DNA of 64,000 nucleotides, from NCBI RefSeq assembly GCF_030845175.1, contig NZ_CP132542.1:2949501-3013500 (forward strand), read 5' to 3'. Positions 43,997-53,137 of the stretch are shown here, one piece after another. Both the position numbers and the translations under genes were made by a program. The notes beneath the pieces are model-generated. The model was given only the letters and a program-made list of their open reading frames with translations. It ran no database searches and was not told where the DNA came from. The DNA is from Coralliovum pocilloporae (lineage in GTDB: Bacteria > Pseudomonadota > Alphaproteobacteria > Rhizobiales > Cohaesibacteraceae). The first letter of the stretch is position 1; each line of letters begins with the position of its first letter.

Positions 43997-45553
43997 CTAG
44001 GCCATCTTGTAGAGCTTGACCTTGTTGCGTTCCTTGTCCGCTTCCAGGCGGTCCATGACGCGAGTCCGTGGGAAGATCGCGATTGTTTCTGTGCCTTCCC
44101 GCAATTTTGAGCGGAGCTCAAACGAACCATTGTGCATGGACATAAGCGCCTGAACAATGGGCAGACCAAGGCCTGTACCGCGTTCATCCGTCTCATTGGC
44201 GAGGGAACCCTGACCGAACTGGGAGAGGATGACCGGGATTTCATCTTCCGGAATACCAGGACCTGTATCTCTCACTGAGACATATTGGCCGCCATTGGCT
44301 GTCCAGGCGATGGTAATGGTGACCGAGCCACCGGCAGGCGTGAATTTCACCGCGTTCGACAGAAGGTTGAGCATGATCTGTCGGACGGACCGTTCATCGG
44401 CCCAGAGTTTGGGCAGCTGCGACTCGTAATTCTCGACCAGCTCGACGCCCTTGCCCTGCGCTTTCAGATCCATCATGTGCACGCAATCCTCGGCCACTTC
44501 AGACAGGGAGACAGGCTCTTCCTGCAGGGTATAGCGACCGGCCTCAATCCGTGACAGATCAAGAATCTGATTGATGAGGTTCAGGAGATGGTTGCCTGAG
44601 CTGTGAATATCACCTGCATAGTCCTTGTAGGTGTTGTTTTCCATTGGCCCGAGCAGCTCGGTTTTCATCACCTCTGAAAAGCCGAGGATCGCATTCAACG
44701 GTGTGCGGAGCTCATGACTCATGGTGGCGAGAAACTTGGATTTGGCCAGATTGGCTGCTTCGGCCTGCCGTCTTGCCTCGTCAGACACGGCCTTCGCCTG
44801 TTCCAGCTCGACAATGAGGGAATCTTTTTCAGCCCGGAAGGACAGACTGACAATGGTTGCCGCATAAAGCCTGTTGGCAATGGTGATAAAGAACAGCAAG
44901 GCCCCGAATGACAGAACGGTCATGGTCCAGGCCATGATGTCGCCTGCGGGCAGGAACCGAATGGCTGCCGCAATCACCGCCGGTGCGCAGGCCAGGGTCA
45001 CACTGAGAGGCAGGTTGGCGCTCAACAGGGTGGTCATGGCAATCATCACCAGCAAGGTGATGACAATGAAGATGCCAATAAGATCCTGGGTCAGCCCCAG
45101 ATTGACGATCGGGCTATCTGTGACCGGAAGAACAGCAAAGCCGGACCAGGCCAGACCATAGATTGCCTGGGCAATCAGGAATCGTGTCCGCCAGGGCTTG
45201 ATCTGAACCGTCTCAAGGTCGGTCTGGGTAAATTTCTGACTAAGAAACAGCAGTCCGGTATGGGCGGTGAACACAGCAAGCATCCAGCCGCCAATCGCCC
45301 ATGTCGGCGACCAGAGCATGGACAGAAGAGCCGTGGTCAGAACGATCACCGGAACCGGCAGAATGCCGCTCAGCTGGTGCTGGGCGAACATCAGAAGCAG
45401 TTCGTGATCAAAGGCCAACCTGAGGCCCGTCGGCGAGTTCAGCCGTTCGCGCACATCCTTAACGGTCCGCGTCACATTGCGACGGCGGTCCGACCGTTTT
45501 CGGACAGATGCGGTCTCAGCCGATATCTTCACAGACGCGTTCTGTTCGCTCAT
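43997..45553 (-). CDS. PleC/DivJ-like membrane histidine kinase
   Basis: A 518-residue kinase with a basic cytoplasmic N terminus, about six membrane segments (about 60-240) and no PAS domain, then the H-box SHELRTPLNAILGFSE (His near 280) and ATPase boxes LLSNAVKFTP, RDTGPGIP and GTGLGLPIV. The tail (KLREGTETIAIFPRTRVM) resembles alphaproteobacterial DivJ/PleC/PdhS kinases that feed cell-cycle regulators. No response regulator is adjacent, so it is an orphan kinase. The signal is unknown. Confidence 0.9.
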   Translation of the reverse strand: MSEQNASVKISAETASVRKRSDRRRNVTRTVKDVRERLNSPTGLRLAFDHELLLMFAQHQLSGILPVPVIVLTTALLSMLWSPTWAIGGWMLAVFTAHTGLLFLSQKFTQTDLETVQIKPWRTRFLIAQAIYGLAWSGFAVLPVTDSPIVNLGLTQDLIGIFIVITLLVMIAMTTLLSANLPLSVTLACAPAVIAAAIRFLPAGDIMAWTMTVLSFGALLFFITIANRLYAATIVSLSFRAEKDSLIVELEQAKAVSDEARRQAEAANLAKSKFLATMSHELRTPLNAILGFSEVMKTELLGPMENNTYKDYAGDIHSSGNHLLNLINQILDLSRIEAGRYTLQEEPVSLSEVAEDCVHMMDLKAQGKGVELVENYESQLPKLWADERSVRQIMLNLLSNAVKFTPAGGSVTITIAWTANGGQYVSVRDTGPGIPEDEIPVILSQFGQGSLANETDERGTGLGLPIVQALMSMHNGSFELRSKLREGTETIAIFPRTRVMDRLEADKERNKVKLYKMA

Positions 45554-45720
45554 TCAACCCGGAACCTTGAGAGATACTGTGTCTCCAAACTGCGTCCAGT
45601 GTGTAAGCAAAGTCTTAAAAACACTCTTACAATCGGAATAATCTCGCTTATCTTTTAAAGAAAACACAGAAGATCCACAGATCTGGATAAGAGACTGAAA
45701 AACAGACAGCCGGGGTACTG

Positions 45721-46332
45721 ATGAAGCTCTATGACAGCGCGTTTGCGCCCAACCCAAGACGGGTTCGGGTGTTTCTGGCCGAAAAGGGACTGGAGATCCC
45801 CCGGGTTGTTCTGGATATCGGAGCAAAAGACCATAAACAGTCGGATTATGCCGGAGTGAACCCGTTTCAGCAGGTTCCAGCTCTTGAGCTGGATGATGGC
45901 ACGGTTCTGACGGAAACCATGGCCATCTGCCGATATCTTGAGGAGCTGCATCCAGAACCCAACCTGTTTGGCCACACGGCTCTTGAGCGGGCACAGATCG
46001 AGATGTGGAACCGGCGGCTGGAGCTGATCTTCTTTGCGCAGGTCGCCCATACATTCCGTCATGCCCATCCGGCGATGGCAGAACTGGAAATCCCGCAAAT
46101 CCCGGAATGGAGTGCCGTTAACCGCGAACGTCTGGGGCAGACTTTACATCTTCTCGACAGGGAACTTGCTGACCGGCCATTCATAACAGGGGAGCGCTTC
46201 ACTATTGCTGATATCACCGGCTATTGCGCACTGCTGTTCATGAAACCTGCCAGGATAGAGATTCCGGACACCTGTCCGAATGTCTCTGCATGGTTTGACC
46301 GCCTGAAACAACGCCCGGGAGCTGATGCATGA
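45721..46332 (+). CDS. Glutathione S-transferase family protein
   Basis: A 203-residue protein with an N-terminal thioredoxin-like domain (YDSAFAPNPRRVRVFLAEKG, the NPFQQVPALELDDG cis-Pro motif and ETMAICRYLEE) and a C-terminal helical domain (FTIADITGY). It conjugates or reduces with glutathione; the substrate is unknown. Its stop overlaps the start of the uracil-DNA glycosylase gene by four bases. Confidence 0.9.
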   Translation: MKLYDSAFAPNPRRVRVFLAEKGLEIPRVVLDIGAKDHKQSDYAGVNPFQQVPALELDDGTVLTETMAICRYLEELHPEPNLFGHTALERAQIEMWNRRLELIFFAQVAHTFRHAHPAMAELEIPQIPEWSAVNRERLGQTLHLLDRELADRPFITGERFTIADITGYCALLFMKPARIEIPDTCPNVSAWFDRLKQRPGADA

Positions 46333-46943
46333 CCACGATTGATGAACTCGTTGGCGAAATCACCAGATGTCGTCTGTGCGTTGAGAGCCCGGATAAAACT
46401 CCCTTGCCACATGAGCCGCGCCCGGTGGTTCGTCTGTCCTCAACCGCACGACTGTGTATTGCCGGACAGGCACCGGGCACCCGTGTGCATGCCTCGGGAA
46501 TACCGTTTGATGATCGCAGCGGAGACCGCCTGCGCGACTGGCTCGGTGTTGATCGGGAGACATTTTACGACACGTCGAAACTGTCCATTGTGCCGATGGG
46601 GTTCTGTTTTCCGGGGCTTGATGCCAAGGGAGGCGACCTGCCACCACGTAAGGAATGCGTTCGTCAGTGGCATGACCGGATTTTCCCGCTGATGCCACAG
46701 CTTGAGCTGATCCTTGTTATCGGGCAATACGCCCAAGCCTATCATATGGGCAAGGAACGGCAGAAAAGTCTCACTGATACGGTGAAAAACTGGCGCAGCT
46801 ATTTCGAGCAGGACCGTTCGCCGAAAATTCTGCCTTTACCGCATCCGTCCTGGCGGAATACGGGGTGGCTGAAGAAAAATCCGTGGTTTGAAGCGGAGCT
46901 GCTGCCGGTCTTGCGCAGAACGGTGACTGAACTCACCGGATAG
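46329..46943 (+). CDS. Uracil-DNA glycosylase family protein
   Basis: A 204-residue protein of the uracil-DNA glycosylase superfamily. An N-terminal CRLC motif, the GQAPGTRVHASGIPFDDRSG loop and the C-terminal LPHPSWRN-type motif are characteristic of a subgroup without a well-defined role. Only the pairs CRLC and one later Cys are seen, so a complete Fe-S set of family 4 is not evident. It could remove damaged bases. It is translationally coupled to a GST. Confidence 0.82.
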   Translation: MTTIDELVGEITRCRLCVESPDKTPLPHEPRPVVRLSSTARLCIAGQAPGTRVHASGIPFDDRSGDRLRDWLGVDRETFYDTSKLSIVPMGFCFPGLDAKGGDLPPRKECVRQWHDRIFPLMPQLELILVIGQYAQAYHMGKERQKSLTDTVKNWRSYFEQDRSPKILPLPHPSWRNTGWLKKNPWFEAELLPVLRRTVTELTG

Positions 46944-47041
46944 GGTATCCGGATGGGATTGCTCTTTGGAAGGATTCTATTTCAACTCAATTCGCCTTGA
47001 TGGAAATCCATACTCTCTATAAGGTAAGGTGGAGTTCATAG

Positions 47042-47054
47042 TAGAATATTCTTC
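47042..47054. promoter_or_regulatory. Palindromic Lrp/AsnC-like site
   Basis: AGAATATTCT (47043-47052) is a perfect palindrome, and with flanks TAGAATATTCTTC it comes close to the Lrp consensus YAGHAWATTWTDCTR. It ends 14 bases before the lrp start, fitting autorepression. Confidence 0.45.
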
Positions 47055-47068
47055 CAGAAAGTGCCGTC

Positions 47069-47557
47069 ATGATTGATCGCCTCGACCGCAAGATCCTGTC
47101 TATTCTGCAGGAGGATTCAACCGTCCCCGTGGCTGAGATTGGACGTCGGATCGGCCTGTCGACAACACCATGCTGGCGCAGGATCCAGAAGCTGGAAGAG
47201 GACGGGGTTATCACGGGCCGTGTTGCGCTCTTGGAACCCAAGCAGGTGAACGCCCATGTGACGGCCTTTGTGGCCATTACCACCAGCCAGCATTCGGAAG
47301 ACTGGCTGAAACGCTTTGCCTCCACTATCAGCGAATTTCCCCAGGTGGTTGAGTTTTATCGCATGGCCGGGCAGGTGGACTATCTGCTGCGCGTGGTGGT
47401 GCCCGATATCGAAGCCTATGATGCCTTCTACAAAAAGCTGATTGCGAAGATCGATATCGCCGACGTCTCGACCACCTTCGCTATGGAACAGATCAAATAC
47501 ACCACCCAGCTGCCGCTTGAATATGTGAAAGAAGCCAAGGACGGCGGTAAGTCTTGA
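47069..47557 (+). CDS. Lrp/AsnC family transcriptional regulator
   Basis: A 162-residue regulator with an N-terminal helix-turn-helix (DRKILSILQ, GRRIGLSTTPCWRRIQKLE) and a C-terminal RAM ligand-binding domain (VVEFYRMAGQVDYLLRVVV). It would sense an amino acid. No amino-acid gene is immediately adjacent; a DUF2585 gene follows after 19 bases. Confidence 0.9.
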   Translation: MIDRLDRKILSILQEDSTVPVAEIGRRIGLSTTPCWRRIQKLEEDGVITGRVALLEPKQVNAHVTAFVAITTSQHSEDWLKRFASTISEFPQVVEFYRMAGQVDYLLRVVVPDIEAYDAFYKKLIAKIDIADVSTTFAMEQIKYTTQLPLEYVKEAKDGGKS

Positions 47558-47576
47558 CCTAAGGCGGCGGTATCCG

Positions 47577-48137
47577 ATGTTCGAGCGAAAACACTTCCTT
47601 GCCATGTCGCTCCTGGCGGTGGCAGGCATGATTGTCATTCTTCTGTGGATGGGGCGCTCGCCCATCTGCATCTGTGGCTATGTGCTGCTGTGGAGCCCGG
47701 ACGTGATGAGTTCGGATAATTCCCAGCATATCGCAGACTGGTACACGCCATCCCATATTGCCCATGGTTTTCTGTTTTTCGGCTTTTTCTGGCTGATTGG
47801 CCGCAGCTGGGCCTGGGAATTACGGCTGTTTCTGTCCGTCCTGATCGAGGCGGCTTGGGAAATTGCCGAGAACACCAATGCGGTGATTGAGCGCTATCGG
47901 GAAGCGACCATTGCGCTTGATTATTATGGCGACAGCGTTCTGAACTCCTTTGCTGATCTTGGCTTTATGGTTGTTGGGTTCTGGCTGGCGGCGAGGCTGG
48001 GGCTAAAGTGGTCCATTGCTGTGGTGCTGGCGATGGAACTGGCAGCAGCCTGGGTCATCCGGGATAATCTCACCCTCAACGTGATCATGCTGATCCATCC
48101 GCTTGAGAGCATCAAGGCCTGGCAATTGGCTGGCTGA
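47577..48137 (+). CDS. DUF2585 family membrane protein
   Basis: A 186-residue inner-membrane protein with about five helices and the DUF2585 motifs SHIAHGF, EAAWEIAENT and YYGDSVLNSFADLG. Conserved polar residues (His, Glu, Asp) within the membrane suggest an enzyme or channel, but no function is established. It may be co-transcribed with the Lrp-type regulator. Confidence 0.87.
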   Translation: MFERKHFLAMSLLAVAGMIVILLWMGRSPICICGYVLLWSPDVMSSDNSQHIADWYTPSHIAHGFLFFGFFWLIGRSWAWELRLFLSVLIEAAWEIAENTNAVIERYREATIALDYYGDSVLNSFADLGFMVVGFWLAARLGLKWSIAVVLAMELAAAWVIRDNLTLNVIMLIHPLESIKAWQLAG

Positions 48138-48146
48138 TTGAGAAAG

Positions 48147-48167
48147 GGCCGCATCGATGATGCGGCC
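48147..48167. terminator. Bidirectional terminator hairpin
   Basis: GGCCGCATC and GATGCGGCC form a perfect nine-bp stem with a three-base loop, flanked by AGAAAG on the left and TTGAAAG on the right, between the converging DUF2585 and dehydrogenase genes. Confidence 0.7.
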
Positions 48168-48198
48168 TTGAAAGAAACGGGTGTTGTTCAGCGTTCCG

Positions 48199-49074
48199 TC
48201 ACTCATCCCGTTCCAGCAGGGCGAGGAGGGAGGATGTGTCCCAGCGACCACCGCCCATTTTCTGGACAGAGTGGTAGAACTGATCCACCAGAGCCGTAAC
48301 GGGGAGGGAGGCGTCCACCTGGTTGGCCATGTCGAGACAGATGCTCAGATCCTTGCGCATCCAGTCCACAGCAAAGCCGAAGTCAAACTCTCCACGAGAC
48401 ATGGTCTTGTTGCGGTTGATCATCTGCCATGAGCCTGCCGCGCCCTTGTCGATGACGTCAAAGACCACATCGGGGTCAAGCCCGGCTTTCTTGGCGAAAT
48501 GCACCCCTTCGGCCAACCCCTGAACAAGGCCGGCGATACAGATCTGGTTGACCATCTTGGTCAATTGTCCGGCACCGGATCCACCCATCAGGCGGGAGGC
48601 CTTGGCGTAACACATGATCAGTTCTTCCGCGCGGGTGTAGGCTGTCTCATCACCACCCACCATAACAGTGAGAATGCCGTTCTCGGCCCCGGCCTGACCG
48701 CCAGAGACCGGAGCATCCAGAAAATGGAAGCCGCCTGCCTGGGCTGCTGCATAGAGCTCGCGTGCCACATCGGCACTGGCTGTGGTGTTATCGATGAAAA
48801 CGCTGTCGGCCTGCATGGATTGGAAGGCGCCGGTCTCGCCGGTGGTGACGGACCGCAGGTCATCATCATTACCCACGCAGCAGAAGACGAAATCGGCTCC
48901 CTTGGCGGCTTCCGCCGGGGTGGTGGCGTAGCTGCCGCCAAATTCCTTTGCCCAGGCCTCAGCCTTGGCTGTGGTCCGGTTATAGACCGTAACCTCATGG
49001 CCACCCTTGGTCTTCAGATGCCCTGCCATGGGGTAGCCCATGACGCCAAGACCGATAAAGCTCACCTTTGCCAT
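48199..49074 (-). CDS. Beta-hydroxyacid dehydrogenase (HIBADH/GarR family)
   Basis: A 291-residue NAD(P)-dependent enzyme with the N-terminal GLGVMGYPMAGHL dinucleotide motif, FLDAPVSGGQAGAENG substrate motif, and the catalytic Lys in GSGAGQLTKMVNQ. Members act on 3-hydroxyisobutyrate, tartronate semialdehyde or succinate semialdehyde relatives; the sequence does not decide which. No pathway neighbours are visible. Confidence 0.88.
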   Translation of the reverse strand: MAKVSFIGLGVMGYPMAGHLKTKGGHEVTVYNRTTAKAEAWAKEFGGSYATTPAEAAKGADFVFCCVGNDDDLRSVTTGETGAFQSMQADSVFIDNTTASADVARELYAAAQAGGFHFLDAPVSGGQAGAENGILTVMVGGDETAYTRAEELIMCYAKASRLMGGSGAGQLTKMVNQICIAGLVQGLAEGVHFAKKAGLDPDVVFDVIDKGAAGSWQMINRNKTMSRGEFDFGFAVDWMRKDLSICLDMANQVDASLPVTALVDQFYHSVQKMGGGRWDTSSLLALLERDE

Positions 49075-49163
49075 ATAAACGCCTCCCGAATACGGCTGGA
49101 AATCGTGCCAATGTTCTATCCCGATTGGGAAAACCTGTCATGTGCTATCCTAAACAGGCACAC

Positions 49164-49194
49164 AAAAAGGGGCGCGGCATCGCGTGCCGCGCCC
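49164..49194 (-). terminator. Rho-independent terminator of the EF-hand gene
   Basis: A 10-bp GC-rich stem (49170-49179 against 49185-49194) with loop of five; on the minus strand it is followed by five T. It lies just past the EF-hand gene. Confidence 0.8.
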
Positions 49195-49215
49195 TTGTCG
49201 GAATATCTTCGCGTG

Positions 49216-49869
49216 TTAGTAAGAGATATTCTCGGCCTTCATCATGAAGCCCATATGCTTGTTGGAGGCTGCAAGGCCACCTTCGCCCTCTTTCCAGGTG
49301 ATTTTGCCGTCACCATCCTTGTCTGTGCCTTCGATAAGGGCTTTGGCGAGTGTATGCAGTTTTTCCATGTGCGGTTTGGCGTCTTCGGCTGTTGTTGCCG
49401 CATCAATCGCCTTGATATGTTTCATCATGTAGTGGACACGGCCTATCGTATTCTGGGCAGAGGTTGCCACATGAACCGCATGGGTCTTCACCGCCTTTGA
49501 GGCATCCTTGCTGTCTGCGGCCAGGTTGACATGCTGTACAACCCCCTTGGCGGCGCGCTTGACGCCAAAGCCGGAGCCGACGGCAACATCGCCTTCAGGA
49601 GCAATCGCGTCGCGAACATGGCCAGCATGCAGTTTCATGGAGGTGAGATCGGATGTGTCAGCAGCGCCATAGCCTGCATGTTTCGCCGCCACTTCAGCAT
49701 CAGCCAGAGCAACCGGCAGAAGGCCTTCCGCATTCGGCGTTTCGCCCCAGTTTTTCATCACATGACTGATATGCTGATGGGCTTCAATGGTTCCGGAGAC
49801 AGCTGGTGAAAGGGAAAAGGCAAGGCCTGCTGCAAGGGCAGTTGCGCCCAAAAAGTGCTTGATCGACAT
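49216..49869 (-). CDS. Secreted His-rich protein with one EF-hand
   Basis: A 217-residue exported protein: signal peptide (cleavage near AVSG, about residue 26), an alpha-helical, His-rich middle (about 15 His, including HQHISH and HAGHVRD) and one canonical EF-hand loop, DKDGDGKITWKE, at 183-194. It is of unknown function. The helices and histidines suggest metal or heme binding, but no CxxCH is present. It has its own terminator and is not in an operon. Confidence 0.82.
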   Translation of the reverse strand: MSIKHFLGATALAAGLAFSLSPAVSGTIEAHQHISHVMKNWGETPNAEGLLPVALADAEVAAKHAGYGAADTSDLTSMKLHAGHVRDAIAPEGDVAVGSGFGVKRAAKGVVQHVNLAADSKDASKAVKTHAVHVATSAQNTIGRVHYMMKHIKAIDAATTAEDAKPHMEKLHTLAKALIEGTDKDGDGKITWKEGEGGLAASNKHMGFMMKAENISY

Positions 49870-50020
49870 AGGGTGTCCTCCCGCTTAGACATTTGACTAT
49901 CAAGCTAACACCTCAGAAGGTTTGTTATGTGCTCACGATCCGGTGAAGCCTCTATCGACTATAGTTGCATGAAGGTGCGGCTGCCCGATAGTCTGGGAGA
50001 GATCACTGAAAGGAATCGCG

Positions 50021-51811
50021 ATGAAATCCTGGAATGAATGCGCAATTCGGCTGACCGATGTGGCCATGGGCCGTCAGCCTGCCGATCTTGTTATCACCAA
50101 TGGGCGTTGGGTGAATGTGCATTCGGGCGAGATTATCCCCGCAATGGATTTCGCGATTGCCGATGGCCGCTTTGCCTATGTGGGGCCTGATGCATCCCAT
50201 ACGATCGGGGAAGAGACCAGGGTCATTGATGCTGGTGGGCGCTATGCGGTTCCCGGTCTCTGTGACGCGCATATGCATGTGGAATCCGGCATGGTTACGG
50301 TGACCGAGTTTGCGCGCGCTGTCCTGCCGCACGGCACCACCAGTATGTTCATTGATCCTCATGAGATCGCCAATGTGCTGGGGCTTGAAGGTGTCCGGTT
50401 GATGCATGACGAGGCCATGAGCCTGCCCATGACCGTGTTCGTGCAGATGCCAAGTTGTGTGCCCAGTGCTCCGGGGCTTGAGAATGCGGGGGCATCCATC
50501 GGCCCGTCAGATGTGGCCGAGGCCATGGCTTGGCCAGGTATTATCGGGCTGGGCGAGGTGATGAACTTCCCCGGCGTGGCCCATGGAGACCCCACCATGC
50601 ATGGTGAAATGGCTGAGACCATGCGAGCGGGCAAGACCATTGGTGGTCACTATGCCTCGCCGGATCTTGGTCCGCTGTTCCATGGCTATGTGGCTGGTGG
50701 TCCGGCTGATGATCATGAGGGTACGCGCAAGGAGGACGCCATTGCCCGGGTCCGGCAGGGCATGCGCGCCATGCTGCGGCTCGGTTCAGCCTGGTATGAC
50801 GTTGCCGAGCAGGTGAAGGCGATTACTGAGGACGGGCTTGATTCCCGCAATTTCATTCTCTGCACCGATGACAGTCATTCAGGCACTCTGATCCATGAAG
50901 GGCATATGAACCGGGTGGTGCGCCACGCCATCGCGCAAGGGCTGAAGCCGATGACCGCCATCCAGATGGCGACCCTCAATACGGCCCAGCATTTTGGGCT
51001 TGAGCGGGAGCTCGGGTCGATCACACCGGGTCGTCGCGCCGATATGATTATCACGTCAGACCTGCCGACCCTGCCGGTGGAGCTGGTTCTGGCCCAGGGG
51101 CAGCTGGTGGCGCAGGACGGGGCTCTCGTGACGGACATTCCAGCTTACACCTATCCGGAATTTGCCAAGGGCACGGTGCGTATGGGGCGCAGCCTTGAAG
51201 CCGATGATTTCGATATTCCGGCACCGGCGGGCACGGAAGGGGTCAAGGCACGGGTCATCGGGGTGATTGAGAATCAGGCCCCGACGCGGGCGCTGGAAGA
51301 GACGCTCCCGGTCAGAGGTGGCATCGTACAGATGGACCAGAAGAAGGATGTCTGCCAGATCGCCCTGGTGGAACGGCACAAGGGCACGGGCCATCTGACC
51401 AATGGCTTCGTATCCGGCTTTGGCTATAACAAGCCCTGCGCCATGGCATCCACCGTAGCCCACGATAGCCATCATATGATCGTGGTCGGCACCAGCAAGG
51501 CGGATATGGCGCTTGCGGCCAATCGCCTGAAGGAGGTCGGAGGCGGTGTTGTGCTGTTTTCTGAGGGCGAAGAACTGGCCTTGGTGGAAATGCCGATTGC
51601 CGGACTGATGTCAGATGAGCGATCTGAAGTGGTGGCAGGCAAGGCGGATCGTCTGGTCGAGGCCATGGCCCAGTGTGGCTGCACCCTCAACAATGCCTAT
51701 ATGCAGCATTCCCTGCTGGCTCTGGTGGTTATACCGGAGCTGAGGATTTCCGACATGGGACTGGTGGATGTGACAAAGTTCCAGATGACGGAACTACTCG
51801 TCAGCGAGTAA
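50021..51811 (+). CDS. ade: Adenine deaminase
   Basis: A 596-residue amidohydrolase that deaminates adenine to hypoxanthine. Metal ligands are seen in DAHMHVESGM, in TSMFIDPHEIANVLG, and in ICTDDSHS. The C-terminal domain is of the ade type (HDSHHMIVVG). Length is close to known Ade proteins of about 590 residues. An AAAGGAA box precedes the ATG. The stop codon is two bases from a palindromic element. Confidence 0.92.
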   Translation: MKSWNECAIRLTDVAMGRQPADLVITNGRWVNVHSGEIIPAMDFAIADGRFAYVGPDASHTIGEETRVIDAGGRYAVPGLCDAHMHVESGMVTVTEFARAVLPHGTTSMFIDPHEIANVLGLEGVRLMHDEAMSLPMTVFVQMPSCVPSAPGLENAGASIGPSDVAEAMAWPGIIGLGEVMNFPGVAHGDPTMHGEMAETMRAGKTIGGHYASPDLGPLFHGYVAGGPADDHEGTRKEDAIARVRQGMRAMLRLGSAWYDVAEQVKAITEDGLDSRNFILCTDDSHSGTLIHEGHMNRVVRHAIAQGLKPMTAIQMATLNTAQHFGLERELGSITPGRRADMIITSDLPTLPVELVLAQGQLVAQDGALVTDIPAYTYPEFAKGTVRMGRSLEADDFDIPAPAGTEGVKARVIGVIENQAPTRALEETLPVRGGIVQMDQKKDVCQIALVERHKGTGHLTNGFVSGFGYNKPCAMASTVAHDSHHMIVVGTSKADMALAANRLKEVGGGVVLFSEGEELALVEMPIAGLMSDERSEVVAGKADRLVEAMAQCGCTLNNAYMQHSLLALVVIPELRISDMGLVDVTKFQMTELLVSE

Positions 51812-51812
51812 C

Positions 51813-51979
51813 ACCAACGGAACGAATTCCTGACGCATTTGACCGGCCTTCGGTGACGACAAATCGCCCGCTGAACTGCGTTGTTTCTCTTGACCAATAC
51901 CCCGCATTGCCCTTCGAGAAATGCCTTGTCAGCAGACGATTTGACATCATCAAATGGGTCAGGAATTCATTCCGTTGGT
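51813..51979. repeat. 167-bp imperfect palindromic element
   Basis: The outer 30 bases, beginning ACCAACGGAA at 51813, are repeated inverted at 51950-51979 with two mismatches; pairing continues inward with gaps to TTTCTC against GAGAAA around a loop of about 26 bases. The element fills the space between the converging ade and PLP-enzyme genes, and its right arm supplies the last codons and stop of the latter. No transposase is present. It may act as a bidirectional terminator; a MITE-like origin is possible. Confidence 0.8.
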
Positions 51980-53121
51980 ATAAGCGCCTGCTCGAGGTCC
52001 GCGATAAGGTCGTCGGAATGCTCAATGCCTACCGACAGGCGGAGCATGGTTTCCGGGACGCCGGTGCCGAGGTCTTTCTCAATCGTATGACGATGCTCAA
52101 TGACGCTTTCAACGCCGCCAAGGGATGTGGCACGGATGATCGTCTTCAGACGCCCCGCCACGGCCAGGGCGTCAGCTCCATCACCGGTGATATCAAATGA
52201 CATCAGACAGCCGAAACCGCCCGGCATCTGCGTGCGGGCCAGGCTATGGTGCGGATGGCTCTGCAGGCCGGGATAGCGCACCAGCGCAACCCTGTCATGA
52301 CCATCCAGAAACCGTGCAACGGCAAGCGCATTGGCGCTGGCACGTTCTATCCTCAGGGCCATGGTGCGCATACCGCGCAGCAGAAGCCAGGCCTCAAACG
52401 GGCCAAGCATCGCACCAGCCAGATTGCGGTCTGCGCGTATAGCGGCCCAGCGTTCTGTTTCCCGCGCAGCAATCAGAGCGCCAGCCAGCACGTCGGAATG
52501 CCCGTTCAGGCTCTTGGTGGCGGAATGCAGAACGTAGTCCGCGCCAAAGGAGAGAGGCCTGCTGAGAATGGGAGTGGCCGCTGTTGAATCAATCGCCAGC
52601 TCAGCGCCGACGGCATGCGCCTCATCTGCAGCCCGCTTGATATCAACAAGGCCTATCCATGGATTAGACGGCGTTTCCAGCAGAACGAGGTCCGGTTTTT
52701 CGGAGCGGATTGCGGCGCTGAGGGCATCTCCATCAAGGGCATCCACTGTAACCAGCCGGACTGCGCGCCGCTCACAGAAATTCCGCATCCACACTGTCGT
52801 GCCATGATAGATGCCCTCTTGAAGCAGAATGGTTCCGCCTGTCCTGACAGTGCGTCCAAGGGCTGCAATCGCAGCCATGCCGGATGAGAAGAGCAGGGCG
52901 TCTGTGCCGCCTTCCAGCCGGGTCAGAATATCCTCTGCAAGTCTGTGAACCGGCGCACCATAGCGGGAATAAGTATTGTCCGGGTTATGCAGGGCATACG
53001 CCTCATCCCGGGCAAAGGTGGTTGAGGGTTGCAGCGGCGGCACAACACCGCCGGTGGCCTCGTCCAGATAATGATCCAGCTGCGCTGTGATGGTTTCCGG
53101 CCTGAGAGGACGGTCAGTCAT
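51967..53121 (-). CDS. Trans-sulfuration PLP enzyme (cystathionine lyase/synthase family)
   Basis: A 384-residue Cys/Met metabolism PLP enzyme. SSGMAAI binds the cofactor, and the Schiff-base Lys is in HSATKSLNGHSDVLAG. Arg and Tyr residues near NTYSRYGAP are typical. Whether it acts as cystathionine beta-lyase, gamma-lyase or gamma-synthase is not decidable here. It lies 16 bases downstream of an amino acid ABC importer on the same strand, so it probably breaks down the imported amino acid. The C terminus is encoded by a palindromic element. Confidence 0.87.
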   Translation of the reverse strand: MTDRPLRPETITAQLDHYLDEATGGVVPPLQPSTTFARDEAYALHNPDNTYSRYGAPVHRLAEDILTRLEGGTDALLFSSGMAAIAALGRTVRTGGTILLQEGIYHGTTVWMRNFCERRAVRLVTVDALDGDALSAAIRSEKPDLVLLETPSNPWIGLVDIKRAADEAHAVGAELAIDSTAATPILSRPLSFGADYVLHSATKSLNGHSDVLAGALIAARETERWAAIRADRNLAGAMLGPFEAWLLLRGMRTMALRIERASANALAVARFLDGHDRVALVRYPGLQSHPHHSLARTQMPGGFGCLMSFDITGDGADALAVAGRLKTIIRATSLGGVESVIEHRHTIEKDLGTGVPETMLRLSVGIEHSDDLIADLEQALIPTE

Positions 53122-53137
53122 GAGAAGATCCTCTTGA

